NCBI GenBank assembly: GCA_018136815.1
Contig: CM030931.1
Location: 8,842,153-8,906,152, forward strand
Length of the DNA: 64,000 nucleotides
Source: Isochrysis galbana
Taxonomy: Eukaryota > Haptophyta > Isochrysidales > Isochrysidaceae
Direction of reading: 5' to 3'
Position 1 is the stretch's first letter; the number at the start of each line of letters is the position of its first letter. The notes beneath the pieces are model-generated. The model worked only from the letters and a program-made list of their open reading frames with translations. It ran no database searches and was not told the DNA's origin. The position numbers and the translations under genes are program-made. Positions 11,645-21,677 of this stretch are shown piece by piece.

Positions 11645-12783
11645 ATTTAATTTTTAACAAATTTTTATGGGTCGCGGCGCAGCAAAGGAACGGGACTAGC
11701 GCACACACAAGACAGGACTCCCTGCCGCGGCGAGCGCAAGCACCCTTCCCCCCTTATGCCACCCAGCTCTTCACTAGCTTACTACCTGCGCTAGCCGGAG
11801 CACCCCTCCCTCCACACTCAAGCAGCCCCCCACGCCAGGATCCTGTTTTGGTCTCGCAGGCAAGGGGGCCTAATGGGAGGGTGAGGAGCAACTCCTCAAA
11901 GAGGAGCTTTGGGGAAGGAGATGTTTGAGTGGGGGCGCTATACCCTTGCGCTAGGCATGGGCAGCGACGCCGCCTCAAAACATGTCCTCCCTCTGGTCTT
12001 GAGTCGAAATTTTTGGTGTTTGAATCCGAGGGCGAGGGGGTTTGTGCTTCTTGGGTTGGTTGTAGTGGGATGAGGGAGTGGGAGATGGAGTGAAGTGTTG
12101 AAAGAGGGCCCAAGGCAGGGCACTGAGTTGTAGGTACTTGTGGCCCACAAGCGTGGGGTGAAAACGAAAAGTGTATCAACATGTGTCTTGAATTTGAAGT
12201 TTTTGGTGCTTTGAACAGAGGGCGGGGGGGTTCGTGCCGTTTGGGTTGGTTGAAGTGTGAAGGGGGAGTGGGAGAGGGAGTCTTGTGTTGAGAGAGGGCC
12301 CAAGGCAGGGCACTGAGTGATTGGTACTAGTGGCTCACAAGAGTGGGGTGAAGACGAGAATTGTGTCAACAAGTTGGAAAACAGAGGCATGGGGTGCTCT
12401 CCGTATGGGGTTGATGGTTGTGAAGTGCCCTCCCATGTTGGGTGCACTGATGGTAGAGGTTTCCACCATGGGGAGGGCAGCTGAGCTGCCCTCCCACATG
12501 AGGTGCTCTTGGGGTGGGAGGGTTTCCCACTGTTGGAGGGGGTCTCCAAGACCCCCTGCATGATGCGCAGAGCCATGGTGGCAACCTGTTCGGTGCCAGT
12601 GCTCGCCACCCCGCGCGCTTGCGCGGGTGTGGTTTGGATGGGATGGATGGGCTCTGAGAGGGCTTTCTGACGAGCCGCCTCGGGCGGCGTGGGGCGTCCC
12701 AGGTGGGGCGCGGTGGCGAGGGTCGCCTGGGGCTCGGGAGCGGTCGCGGCACGCTCCATAGTTCAAACTATAACAATAGTTTT
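11645..12783 (-). mobile_element. 'M-A' retroelement, 1139 bp, 20-bp target duplication
   Basis: Flanked by identical 20-bp repeats CCCGAATAAGGGAGAAATTA (11625-11644 and 12784-12803), a length typical of target-primed reverse transcription. The sense strand is minus. Its 5' end carries the hairpin AAACTATTGTTATAGTTT (12765-12782), followed 5 nt later by ATGGAGCG. A reading frame of 273 aa (11938-12759) is Pro/Ser/Thr-rich and contains about 190-bp internal tandem units, one frameshifted relative to copy 30973-32117. The 3' tail is AT-rich (AATTTGTTAAAAATTAAA-like). No reverse transcriptase is present, so the element is non-autonomous. Confidence 0.85.
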
Positions 12784-12842
12784 CCCGAATAAGGGAGAAA
12801 TTATACACCCGACCCGCATACATACACATTATAATTACTAGG

Positions 12843-13690
12843 GTGTTTGACCCCCCTTCCTCCTATGCCTCCCAGGAAGGTGCGGCGCTTTTGCGGTATA
12901 GCCCCCGAAAGCTCCACGCACTTAGCCGTATGCATCGCGACTGAGCCCATCTTCGAATTCATAGAAAGACTTCTAGGGATAGTCCTTAGGCCGGGCTCTG
13001 AAGTAGCCCATCGTCTCTTTTGCTACCAAGTGGACAGGCCTCATCCCTCCTCGGGATACTTGGGTATCTTGGCGTGGAGGTATATCCTCACGGACTTTTA
13101 CAACATCCAGTACGGTAACGCGGACGGTAGGTCCGATAGATCGATTCTTAGAGCAATTCTCACAAGGTACCACCTACTAGCAACGGCGAAGGTCGATTTC
13201 TTTCAAAGGCTGAAGAAACAACGAAGTAACATGGGGCTGCACGCCCCGAGTAACAAACACATTAGGAAAATGCTAAGCCCTCTTTACATGGTGGACAAAG
13301 ACTTTAACCTAGAAGTATCGGATGACCTCTTGCTTGCAGGCGGCAAGAGGCTTAGATATACGAAACATTAATTGAGATGGGTGAATCGCTATGGGAAGAA
13401 TTTGGAAGAAAGCGTTGATGACCGTATGAGACACACGGGAGGAATAGACTAGCCAAGCCCGAGCGCAGGATAAATCCACAGTCTCCCAGTCTCCCGCCCC
13501 CTCCACTCCAACTCCTGGCCGAGGCAGTGCGCGCGGCCTCCCCGGAACCGGCTCTCCACTAAAGAGGGAACTGGGGAAGGGGGAGGGGGTTGTTAGGGGT
13601 TAAGGTTGGGTAGAGAGGAGGTCCACAAGCACACTGCCTTACGCCGCACGTGTAGCGGAGATTTTTAAGAAGATTTTTTTTTTACCTTCA
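12843..13690 (+). mobile_element. 5'-truncated, divergent LINE copy
   Basis: The frame 12847-13371 matches the C-terminal end of the LINE polyprotein: the degraded knuckle CGIAPESSTHLAVC, then GILAWRYILTDFYNIQYG, which parallels LIAWRYIIGDFYRVEF of the 52-kb copy. The first Cys pair of the knuckle is half lost. Its 3' UTR (13500-13680) is shared in reverse with 18868-19062. The sense strand ends in TTTTTAAGAAGA followed by a T-run (about 13673-13682). Confidence 0.75.
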
Positions 13691-14171
13691 ACTCAGTGCC
13701 CTGCCTTGGGCCCTCTTCCAACACTTCACTCCCTCTCCCACTCCCTCTTCCAACTACAACTAACCCAAGAAGCACAAACCCCCTTGCCCTCGGCTTCAAG
13801 CACCAAAAATTTCGACTCAAGACAAGAGGGAGGACATGTCTTGAGGCGGCGTCGCTGCCCATGCCTAGCGCAAGGGTATAGCGCCCCCACTCAGACATCT
13901 CCTTCCCCACAGCTCCTCTCTGAGGAGTTGCTCCTCTCCCTCCCATTAGGCCCCCTTGCCTGCGAGACCAGAACAGGATCCTGGCGTAGGGGGCTGTCTG
14001 AGTGTGGAGGGAGGGGCGCTCTGGCTAGCGGCTAGCGCACGTAGAAAGCTAGTGAAGAGCTGGGTGGCATAAGGGGGGAAGGGTGCTTGCGCTTGCCGCG
14101 GCAGGGTGTCCTGTCTTGATGAGTGAGCGCTAGTCCCGTTCCTTTGCCGCGCCGCGACCCATAAAAATTTG
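13690..14171 (+). mobile_element. 'M-B' retroelement, 5'-truncated copy
   Basis: Nearly identical to the 3' half of the copy at 30973-32117, from CAACTCAGTGCCCTGCC to the ATAAAAATTT tail. It starts directly after the T-run of the preceding LINE and ends directly at a short structured repeat, so three elements abut without spacer. Confidence 0.85.
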
Positions 14172-14258
14172 AATGTACGGGCCCACCCCGGGGGGTGTCC
14201 GCGATGGAGAGAGGGGGGCGCGAGGCCCCCATTGACCCCCACTTATAAAAGTAGGTTG
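14172..14258 (+). repeat. Short structured repeat, copy 1 (SINE candidate)
   Basis: Contains GCGATGGAGAGAGGGGGGCG, the hairpin GGGGGC-GCGAG-GCCCCC, and a terminal CACTTATAAAAGTAGGTTG. Other copies are 32387-32510, 61094-61214 (minus) and 63735-63850. Confidence 0.8.
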
Positions 14259-14454
14259 TGGATGTGACAAAACAAGGGAACCTCAAGTTGCACCTTCTTT
14301 GTGGGGGCTCCCGGGCGGGGTCTGGGTCTGGGTCCCAAAGGGCACCGAATATCTGCTAGATAGGTGTTGTCCGGGGTGTCTACCGCTTTCCTTTGGTGTA
14401 TTTCCTCAATCCTGACTTTTCCATTTCTACACCCTTAGAAGTTAGAATGGTGTC

Positions 14455-14953
14455 TGACCGCCCCCCCCGCCCCTTCCTCCTCCCAGGCCGCCAGCCAGCC
14501 GCGGGAGAGGGAGAAGAAAGGGGAGGAGGAGGGCGGGAAAGGGAACGGGGGAGAAGGGGGGGAGGGAGGGAGAAGGGGCGGGGAGGGGGCGGGGAAGGGG
14601 GCGGGGGAAGGGGGGGGGGGTCGGCAGCCAGCCCCCCCGCCCGCCCCCCCCCCCTCTCCCCGCCCCCCCCCCCCCCCCGCCCCCCCCTTCTCCCCCCCCC
14701 CCCCCCCCCTTCTCCCCCCCCCCCCCCCCTTCTCCCCCCCCCCCTCTCCCCCCCCCGCCCCCCCCCGCCCCCCCCTTCTCCCCCCCCTTCTCCCCCCCCG
14801 CCCCCCCCTCTCCCCCCCCCCCCCTCCCCCCCCCCCCCCCTTCTCCCCGCCCCCCCCCCTTCTCCCCCCCCCCCCCCCCCCCGCCCCCCCCCTTCTCCCC
14901 CCCCCCCCCCCCCTCTCCCCCCCCCCTTCTCCCCCCCCCCCCCCCGCCCCGCA
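14455..14953. repeat. ~500-bp C-run tract with regularly spaced TTCT/TCT interruptions
   Basis: Plus strand is dominated by C-runs of 6-18 broken by TTCT, TCT or single G. The complementary strand could form many G-quadruplexes and this strand i-motifs. Open frames through it encode only Pro/Gly and are not genes. The sequence assembly here is itself prone to error. Confidence 0.9.
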
Positions 14954-14999
14954 TCGGCGTGAGGAGGGAATCCCGCCGGCGCCCCTCTCTCCAATCTTC

Positions 15000-15445
15000 T
15001 CAAACGCGGAGAGAGAGAGAGAGGGAGAGGGGGGGGGGGGGGGCGGGGGAGAGACAGAGAGGGGGGGGTCTCCTCTCTCTTCTCTCCTCTCCTCTCTCTT
15101 CCTCTCTCTTCTCTTCTCCCCTCTCTCTCCCCTCTCTCTCCTCTCCCTCTCTCCCGTCCGCCTTCTTCTTCTCCCCCCCCCCCCGCCCCCCAATTCAATC
15201 CCCCCCCCCCGCGCCTTCCCCCCCCCCCCCCTTCTCCCCCCCCCCAAAACATTCGATTTCCCTCCTCCGTTCTCTCTCTCCCCCCCCCCCCTCTCTTCTC
15301 TCTCTTCTCTCCCCTTCTCCGGCCCTGCCCTCTCGCCCCCTCTCGCTCGTCCCTCGTTCTTCTACGTACCTCCGTCTCTTCTTTCACCCCTTCTCTCCTC
15401 CCCTCTCCCCTCCCTCTCCTCCCTCCCTCTCTCTCTCTCTGCAGC
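15000..15445. repeat. CT-rich pyrimidine tract leading into the next gene
   Basis: CT/CCCT/TTCTC low complexity on the sense strand, ending in CTCTCTCTCTCTCTGCAG just before ATG at 15450. The last bases resemble a polypyrimidine tract plus AG acceptor, so a 5' UTR intron is possible. Confidence 0.85.
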
Positions 15446-15449
15446 TACG

Positions 15450-18178
15450 ATGGCCTTCGCCGTGCCGCTGCTGCTCCATGCGGCACTCGCACTGCTCGCG
15501 CCGCCGCGCGCGGGGCCCATCAGCATGCAGCTGCGCGCGGCGCGGCACCATGAGACGCCACAGGGCCTCGTCGGCAAAGTGATGCCCGCGATGCTTCGGC
15601 ACATGAGGGACAAGGTCTCTCTCACGGCGACTCTCCCACAGGTGAGAGAGAGCAGAGGAGGGAGAGCAGGAGAACGAGGGAGGGAGGGAGGGAGGGAGGG
15701 AGAGGGAGCGAGCGAGCGAGGGAGGGATGCCGAGAAGCAGAACGAGGCGCGCGTGCGGTGGTGTGGCAAGGGAGGGAAGCCTCGGCGCGGTGTGCGTATG
15801 TGGCCGAGGAAGAGGGAAAGGTTTGCGTGGTGTACGCGCACGGGCGGGGAAGGCCGCCGTCGCCGGCGTTGTGTGAGGCGATGGGGAGAGGGCTGATGGG
15901 GGAGGCGGGTGTGTGTGTGTGTGTGTGTGTCAGGGTGGCCCATCGGGGGCGAGGGTGGGAGGCGCCAACTGATGCGCTGTGTGGGTAACGGGCGGGTGGG
16001 GCGCAAAAGGGGTGAGTGTGAGGCACTGAGGCTGGGGTGGGAATCATGAATGGTGGCGGCAGGGATGGGGAGGGGCTCAGTGGCGAGGCGGGCGGGGACG
16101 GCCGAAGCGTACGGCGATGGTGGGGAGAGCCTGCGCTGAGCGAAAGAAGGGTCGCAAGCAATGTGTGCGCAGGGCCAGGGCGTGTGGAGCGAGAGCGGAG
16201 TTCGTCCCCGGATCCCCGCTGGGTGTGGGGAAAGACGAGAAGGGTTGCGAGGGAGAGGAGCACCGAGTCGATGGCGCGAAGACCACCTCTCCGGTTGCCC
16301 CGCCGGCAGGTCGCGCCCAACTCGGAGCTCCACCAATACCTGGGCGTCTACAACAAGGGGTTCCTCGCAAACCCGCGGCCTCTGCGTGGGGCGCGCTCCT
16401 TCCGTGACTCCACCTACCAGCCGCACGGCTACTATGAGAAGGGAGGAGACCCGAGCAAGATGATCTGGTGGGACGGAGAGCTGTGGGTCGTCTGCAACAA
16501 GAACAACATGGACCGCAGGCTGGGCGTGCTCTGCGTCGTCGACCCCGACGCCAACGGGCCGGACGTGACACCCCACGAGCTCGACTGCTCCGTCCTGTAC
16601 ATCCTCGAGCAGAAGATTGGTAGTCTGCCGCCGGCGTACTCCAACGGACGGCTCGCCGGGCAGGAGTCGCAGTACAGCCAGCCGACCGGCTCGCAGCGGA
16701 CCGCCTACCGCACGCCCACCAACCCCGCGGCGCAGCCGTACAACATGAACCGCGCCATGCCCAACACCCACGACACCAGCAACAACAACGGCTACCCGTA
16801 CTCCTCGCAAGCGCAGCGCTCGCTCTACAACTCGCCGCCACAGCAGCGACAGCCGAGCGGCGCCTCCCCGCAGTACAGCACGTACGACGCGTACAGTGCG
16901 AACCGCGCCTCGCTGGACGCGCGCAACAACAACCAGGCGCGCACAGGCTATGGCGTGTCGGGCACCTCGCAGTACGGCACCTCGCAGTACGGTCCCTCCT
17001 ACGGCCCGCATCAGTACGGAACCGCCCAGTACGGCTCGCAGCATGGCACCACGCAAGCCGACAACTCGCGGTACGGCAGCCCGCGGTATGGCAGCTCGCG
17101 GTACGGCACCTCTCAGTACGGCTCGGAGTACGACAACTCGCAGTACGGTGCACAGCAATACGGCTCGTCCACTGCCAGCCGTACCGCACCCTCCCCGCCG
17201 TATGGCCCCTCCTTCTCGTCGGGCCCGCGCTCCATCAACTACAACTTGAATCGTGCCGCGCCCTCGCCGCCCTACGGTGCTTCCTGGGCAGCTGCGTCGC
17301 AGGCCCCCAACTACGCGAACCGTGCCATCCCGGCGTCCGCCTACGGCGCTAGCAGCTGGTCGGCGCCGCCGCAGGGCAACTACAACCTGAATCGCGCGGC
17401 GCCGTCATCGCCAGCGTACGGCCCGAGCTGGGGGGGTGCGGCCTACAGCACCAACCGCGCCGTCCCGTCGTCAGCATATGGGCCGACCTTGCCAGCGCAG
17501 CAGCAAGGCCAGGCATACAGCTCCAACACGGGCCCCTCGCCGCCCTACCCCTCCACGTGGTCGACGCAATCGCGCGCCACGCGCTCGTACGTGAACCGCG
17601 CCACGCCGGCTCCGCCGCCCTACGGCACCAGCGTCTGGTCGTCGACACAGCAATCGCAGGGCCCCATCGCGGCGCAGCAGCTGCAAGGCGCGGGCTCCTC
17701 GCGCTCGGTACCCAACCATGTCTCGCTCAACCCAAGCAATCGCCTCGACACGCGCCGGAGCTCAATGACCCTCCGAAGCCCTGACCTCGGTCTCAGCGCA
17801 CGCAGCTTGAGCCGTGGCGCGCAGCACTCGGACCACGCACGTCGCGCACAACTGGAGGAGCGCGTCTCCCGCGCGCGCTCCAGCGTTGACCTCGCTCTCG
17901 AGAACCGCGTCGAGGAGCTTCTCAAACAGGCCTTTGAGGAGTGGTCATGCGGCAAGATCGACACCGCCGAGCTCGCGCGTCGCCGCACAGCCGCACAGAC
18001 CGCCGTGTCGGAGCACCGATGGAGCAGCACGCTGGACTCCGTCTTCAACACGTACATCAACGCGTGCCGCGCACGCGACGCCGCATGGGAGGTGCACTGC
18101 CAGTCGGCGGCGGAGGAGGCCGAGGCGGAGGACGAGGTGCACAAGGCATTGGCCGACCTCGAGAGCACAAGCTTTTGA
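15450..18178 (+). CDS. Secreted or prion-like Tyr/Gly/Asn-rich repeat protein, function unknown
   Basis: Exons 15450-15641 and 16310-18178 join in phase 0 (CCACAG|gtgaga...ggcag|GTCGCG) to about 686 aa. Residues 1-22 look like a signal peptide (MAFAVPLLLHAALALLAPPR). Residues about 64-190 form a compact domain (LGVYNKGF, YYEKGGDPSKMIWWDGELWV) that resembles short YxxxGxY...W modules common in algal ectodomains. This is followed by QYGTSQYG-type repeats and at least five NRAxPSxxYGxSW-like units, then a charged helical C-terminus (about residues 580-686) with coiled-coil character. There is no transmembrane segment near the end. If the signal peptide is real, it may be a cell-surface or matrix protein; otherwise the YG-rich part suggests a condensate-forming protein. 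I do not recognise the family. Confidence 0.72.
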
Positions 18179-18867
18179 ATGGCGTAGTCCGCCAATGTGC
18201 AGCCATGCCTCCACGCCCATCACCTCAAGAGCCTCATGCGTGATAGAGGACCCGTGTTGCCGTCGTGCGGCGTTCCGGTTTGCAAAGTTGGGACGGCGTG
18301 GCGGTAGCCCCAGCGCATGTGCGCGTGCGCACTGGTGAGCATCTGAAGGCGGCGCGATTGAGCCGCCGTCCGCTGGAGCACGTAGACGCACGATAGGGCC
18401 GGTGCAGCCCTCTTCACCTTTGTGTGCGCGCCCTACCTGCATAGGCTCGACCTGCTCCATCCACCCGCTCCATTTCATGTGATGCCAAACGATACGGGGA
18501 ACTCACCGTTTGTTTGTCGATGACTGAGGAACGAGTGTGTCCAACCGCGTTGCCATGCTGTGGGAGTGCATGGCTCCGTGACGGTAGAAGGCGCAGGCCG
18601 CCGGCCGCGTGGAGTCCCTCCCTTCCCCCCCTTAGCACCGGAAGGAAGCTTGCATTGTGGTGTGGTGTCACCGCCCGTGTGCCGTGTCGTTCGATGGTGT
18701 GCGAGGCCTGCGGCGTGGCGTCTGACGGCGGGCGTCGTCAGCCGCCTGCGCTGCAAAGTCGGTGCCTTGGCACCCCGCTCTGGCGATGAAAGAAGTATAG
18801 AGGGATGCTTGATGATGGTCGATGGCCGTGTGATGGTGTTGTGAGTCTGTTGTTGTGTGATTGTCCG
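18179..18867. other. Intergenic
   Basis: 3' flank of the previous gene. Only short overlapping frames; nothing supportable. Confidence 0.5.
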
Positions 18868-19056
18868 CTTGATAAAAAAAACTTCTTAAAAATCCCCGCT
18901 ACGTACGCGGCATGAGGCAGTGTGCTTGTGTACCTCCCTACTACCCGCCTTTACCCCTATCAACCCCCTCCCCCTTCCCCAGTTCCCTCTTTGGCGGAGA
19001 AGCTGGTTCCGGGGAGGCCGCGCGCGCTGCTTCGGCCAGGAGTTGGAGAGAAGCCC
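18868..19056 (-). mobile_element. LINE 3'-UTR fragment
   Basis: Reverse complement of 13500-13683: shared ATTTTTAAGAAG plus T-run end, the GGCAGTGTGC block, GGGAAGGGGGAGGGGGTTG and the GCGCGCGGCCTCCCCGGAACC block. It is severely 5'-truncated, which is normal for LINE insertions. Confidence 0.75.
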
Positions 19057-19236
19057 GGATGGGACGTCAGGCTGATATCAGGTCCTGATATCATGATATC
19101 AGGTCCTCTAGACCTGATACCTGATATCAGGGGGGCTAAAAAAACAAAACTCCTGAAGAGAAAAAACAAAAAAAACAGGAGGGGAACGTGGCGCGTGGCG
19201 GGAAGAAAGAAGGACACACGCGGGAAAGTCTCCGCA
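19057..19236 (+). mobile_element. Left end of a hAT-like transposon with palindromic subterminal repeats
   Basis: Begins GGATGGGACGTCAGGCTGA, then repeated TGATATCAGG / CCTGATATCA palindromes to 19133. The same end type bounds the element at 61388-62437 on both sides. A BED-finger reading frame follows. No matching right end was found within a few kb, so this copy is truncated. Confidence 0.65.
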
Positions 19237-19707
19237 ATGGCCAGCGACGGTGGCGGCCATGCGCCGGCCATGACCGAAGCTTGGGGCACAGAGGATGTGG
19301 ATACGCTCGAGGGCAGTGCTCTCGAGTGGTCCACAATAGAGGAGGTGGCTGGCCGCGCCAAAGTGGTGCGAGCCAAGGCTTGTCTGTTGTGCGGCCACAC
19401 GTACTCTTGGGGGCCGTTCAACATACGTCAACATCTCGACGAGAAGCTGCCATTGAGGAACGTGAAAGCATGCAAGCCGCTCCCCGAATTTCGGACGCGG
19501 CACGCCACAGTAGTCGGGGAGCTGCGTCGCCGAGCGCGGGAGGCCGAAATGCGAAATGCACAACAAAATCAAGGAGGATCGCCTCAGGAAACACGCGGAG
19601 GGCCGCTGCTGCGCAAGCGCACACGAGAGCGGCACTTCAGCATCGCCTATCCCCCTCAACTCACCTGTCCCTTCTCATCCATTCATGGCTGTCACATCAG
19701 ACGATGA
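19237..19707 (+). pseudogene. N-terminal BED-type zinc finger of a hAT-like transposase (truncated)
   Basis: 156-aa frame starting at ATG 19237. It contains CLLCGHTYSWGPFNIRQHL, then NVKACKPLPEF. This matches the C-x2-C...H-L...V-x2-C-x3-P layout of BED-like fingers at the N-terminus of hAT transposases, which bind the transposon ends. The catalytic RNase-H-like domain and the dimerisation domain are absent, and the frame ends in unrelated sequence. It is placed correctly, about 100 bp inside the palindromic end. Probably a broken transposase gene; a domesticated short protein is less likely. Confidence 0.6.
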
Positions 19708-20473
19708 CGATGTCTGTGAGGCATGGGTGAAGGTGATTGATGGTGAAGCGAGCCCTCCCCCTTGACCTCATTGATGACCGCCTGTTCCGTGAGGCTGTGG
19801 CCGCAACAGCGAAATGCGGCTCGCGGAATTTGTTGGTAGGTAGGCAATGAGGTGCGGCTGCCATGCAGGCGCACCATCACTCAAAAAATTTTGCCGCGCG
19901 TCGACGATGATCTCGACCGGACCGTACGCCGCAAGGTAGCCCGGCGGGCCTCACTAAAAATATACCGGAGGGGGGCCCGATTGTATTTCGCGCACCGTCT
20001 TCGAAGACCTGAAATTTTGTATTTTTCGAAAATTTCGCCGGAGAATCCCCCAATTTTTTTGCTGATCCATCCTACCGGAACCTATAGGGAGCTTATTTAG
20101 CCCTTCATTTACCCATTGCAGCTGGTGCCCTCCGCACCCCCATAGTGAGTGACCGGGCTATGAACTATGCCGTGCGCGCATGCAAAACCCTAGAGATGCC
20201 ACAAGGCCTCCAATCCCAACACAAGCTGATGATATACAACTCATGCCCAATGCTAATGGACGACCCCGGATACCGCCGGATATGTATATGTGCATGTGCT
20301 TGTTGGGTGTATAGGGAACTTTCTACCGAAAAGAATCCTCAAATTTCCTCAATATACTGATAATGAAATGGTCATTTTTGCATCCCTAATAAAAAGACCC
20401 CTAATGTTGACTTAGTGAATTTTCACCCTTAGAAGCTTAGAAGTTATTGAAAGCCCTGTTTCCTGTTTGTGTT
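19708..20473. other. Intergenic with one half of a dispersed repeat pair
   Basis: 20040-20160 is repeated in reverse at 30521-30640 (TTTTTTTGCTGAT, CCGGAACCTATAGGGAGCT, ending AGTGAGTGACCGGGCTA). No gene seen. Confidence 0.6.
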
Positions 20474-20926
20474 CCTACATGTGAAAAACAGTCGACAAGC
20501 CCAAGAAACACAGTAAAAACAGCTGTTTTTGGGTTGTACAGAAAAAGAAAAACAGCCAAAAACAGCCCGAAAAACATGCCGCCAGCGTTTACGTTAGAAA
20601 ATGGTGTTAACGTTAGAAAATGATATTATAAAATTTTGCGCGCGGGGGGTGGGCGGAGGGGGGGGGGTAGATGAAGGCGTCCGCACTTGCACTTGCCATA
20701 GCCATAACCATAACCATATATCTTCCATGTGCACACATATACCTAGCGAGCAGCGAGCGAGCATTGCGAGCTGCGAGTTGCAGACACACCGGCGCGCCGG
20801 CGCAGCTGGCCCCAGGCTTAGGCTTAGGCTTAGGGCTTAGGGCCCAGGCTCAGAAAAACTGTGAAAAACACTGTTTTTGGTCTTCACAGTCACAGAAAAA
20901 CAGGTTTTCTGTTTTTCACATGTAGG
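20474..20926. mobile_element. 453-bp inverted-repeat element with 8-bp target duplication (second copy)
   Basis: Ends CCTACATGTGAAAAACAG (20474-20491) and CTGTTTTTCACATGTAGG (20909-20926) are perfect inverted repeats, one base different from the 7206-7389 element. The flanks are the direct repeat TTTGTGTT (20466-20473 and 20927-20934). The interior is unlike the first copy except for A-run/CAG-rich edges, and holds a short TTAGGC/TTAGGG array (20814-20842). Confidence 0.9.
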
Positions 20927-21564
20927 TTTGTGTTTGTGTTTGACCGCCCTACAACAGGCGAAAGGCGGGAGAAAGGAAGGGAGCGGCTCAAGACGTCGCA
21001 GTGGCAGGTATCGAGCGGCGCAGTCATTGATTTCTTCGAGGACGGCTCGCGGCATGAGCTGTGGGGGCCGTTCTGCTTCTCGACGAGAGAGAGGTCCCTC
21101 CTCCTCTCCGCCAAGGAATACCGAGGGGAAGGACTGGTGACTGGGGTGCTCTAGGAGTGGAGTATGAACCTACCGAGTAAAGCAGTAGTATTAAAAGAAG
21201 GAGGAGGCGGGTGTGTGGTGTTTGGTGGTCTGGTTTTTTTTCGTTTGGGCTCCGCAGACAGAGTGAGTAGATAAGATCTGTGAGGGAAAAGAGGAAAGAA
21301 TGGCATATTGGAGAAGGAACGTACGAGAGGAGTCTGGGAACAAGGTGTCGTCCTGCCACTACTACGAATAGTGGGTGTTTTACCACAGAATGTTGGGGTG
21401 CTTCCGGCTGGAAAATGGAGGGGATATATACGAGAAAAGAAGAGAGCGAGATGGTTCTTCAGAAGAAGAGAGGAACAGAGCAGCGAAAAGAGAGAAGAGT
21501 GGGAGAGAGAGAGCGAGAAGAGAGGACAACGAGCTGAAAGAGAAGAAGAAGAAGAAGAAGAAGA

Positions 21565-21601
<37 letters not shown>

Positions 21602-21677
21602 CTCCGGGGTTGAGGGGCTTCTCCCTCTCCCCCCCCCCCCCCCCCCCTCTCTCTCTCTCTCTTCCCCTCCCCCCCTC
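20927..21677. other. Intergenic, purine-rich toward the next gene
   Basis: Contains a GACCGCCCTA end fragment (20942-20951), a (GAA)n/(GA)n tract (21537-21597) and then a CT/C-run tract (21620-21677) that runs into the ATG at 21678. No gene supported. Confidence 0.55.

Noticed and set aside
14380-15387. 335-aa Gly/Arg/Glu protein on the minus strand
   Set aside because: Frame is produced by the C-run tract and pyrimidine repeats; no domain, and the composition is that of the repeat in every frame.
15362-17189. Long minus-strand frames opposite the Tyr/Gly-rich gene
   Set aside because: Antisense shadows; the plus strand has a signal peptide, good splice sites and a coherent repeat protein.
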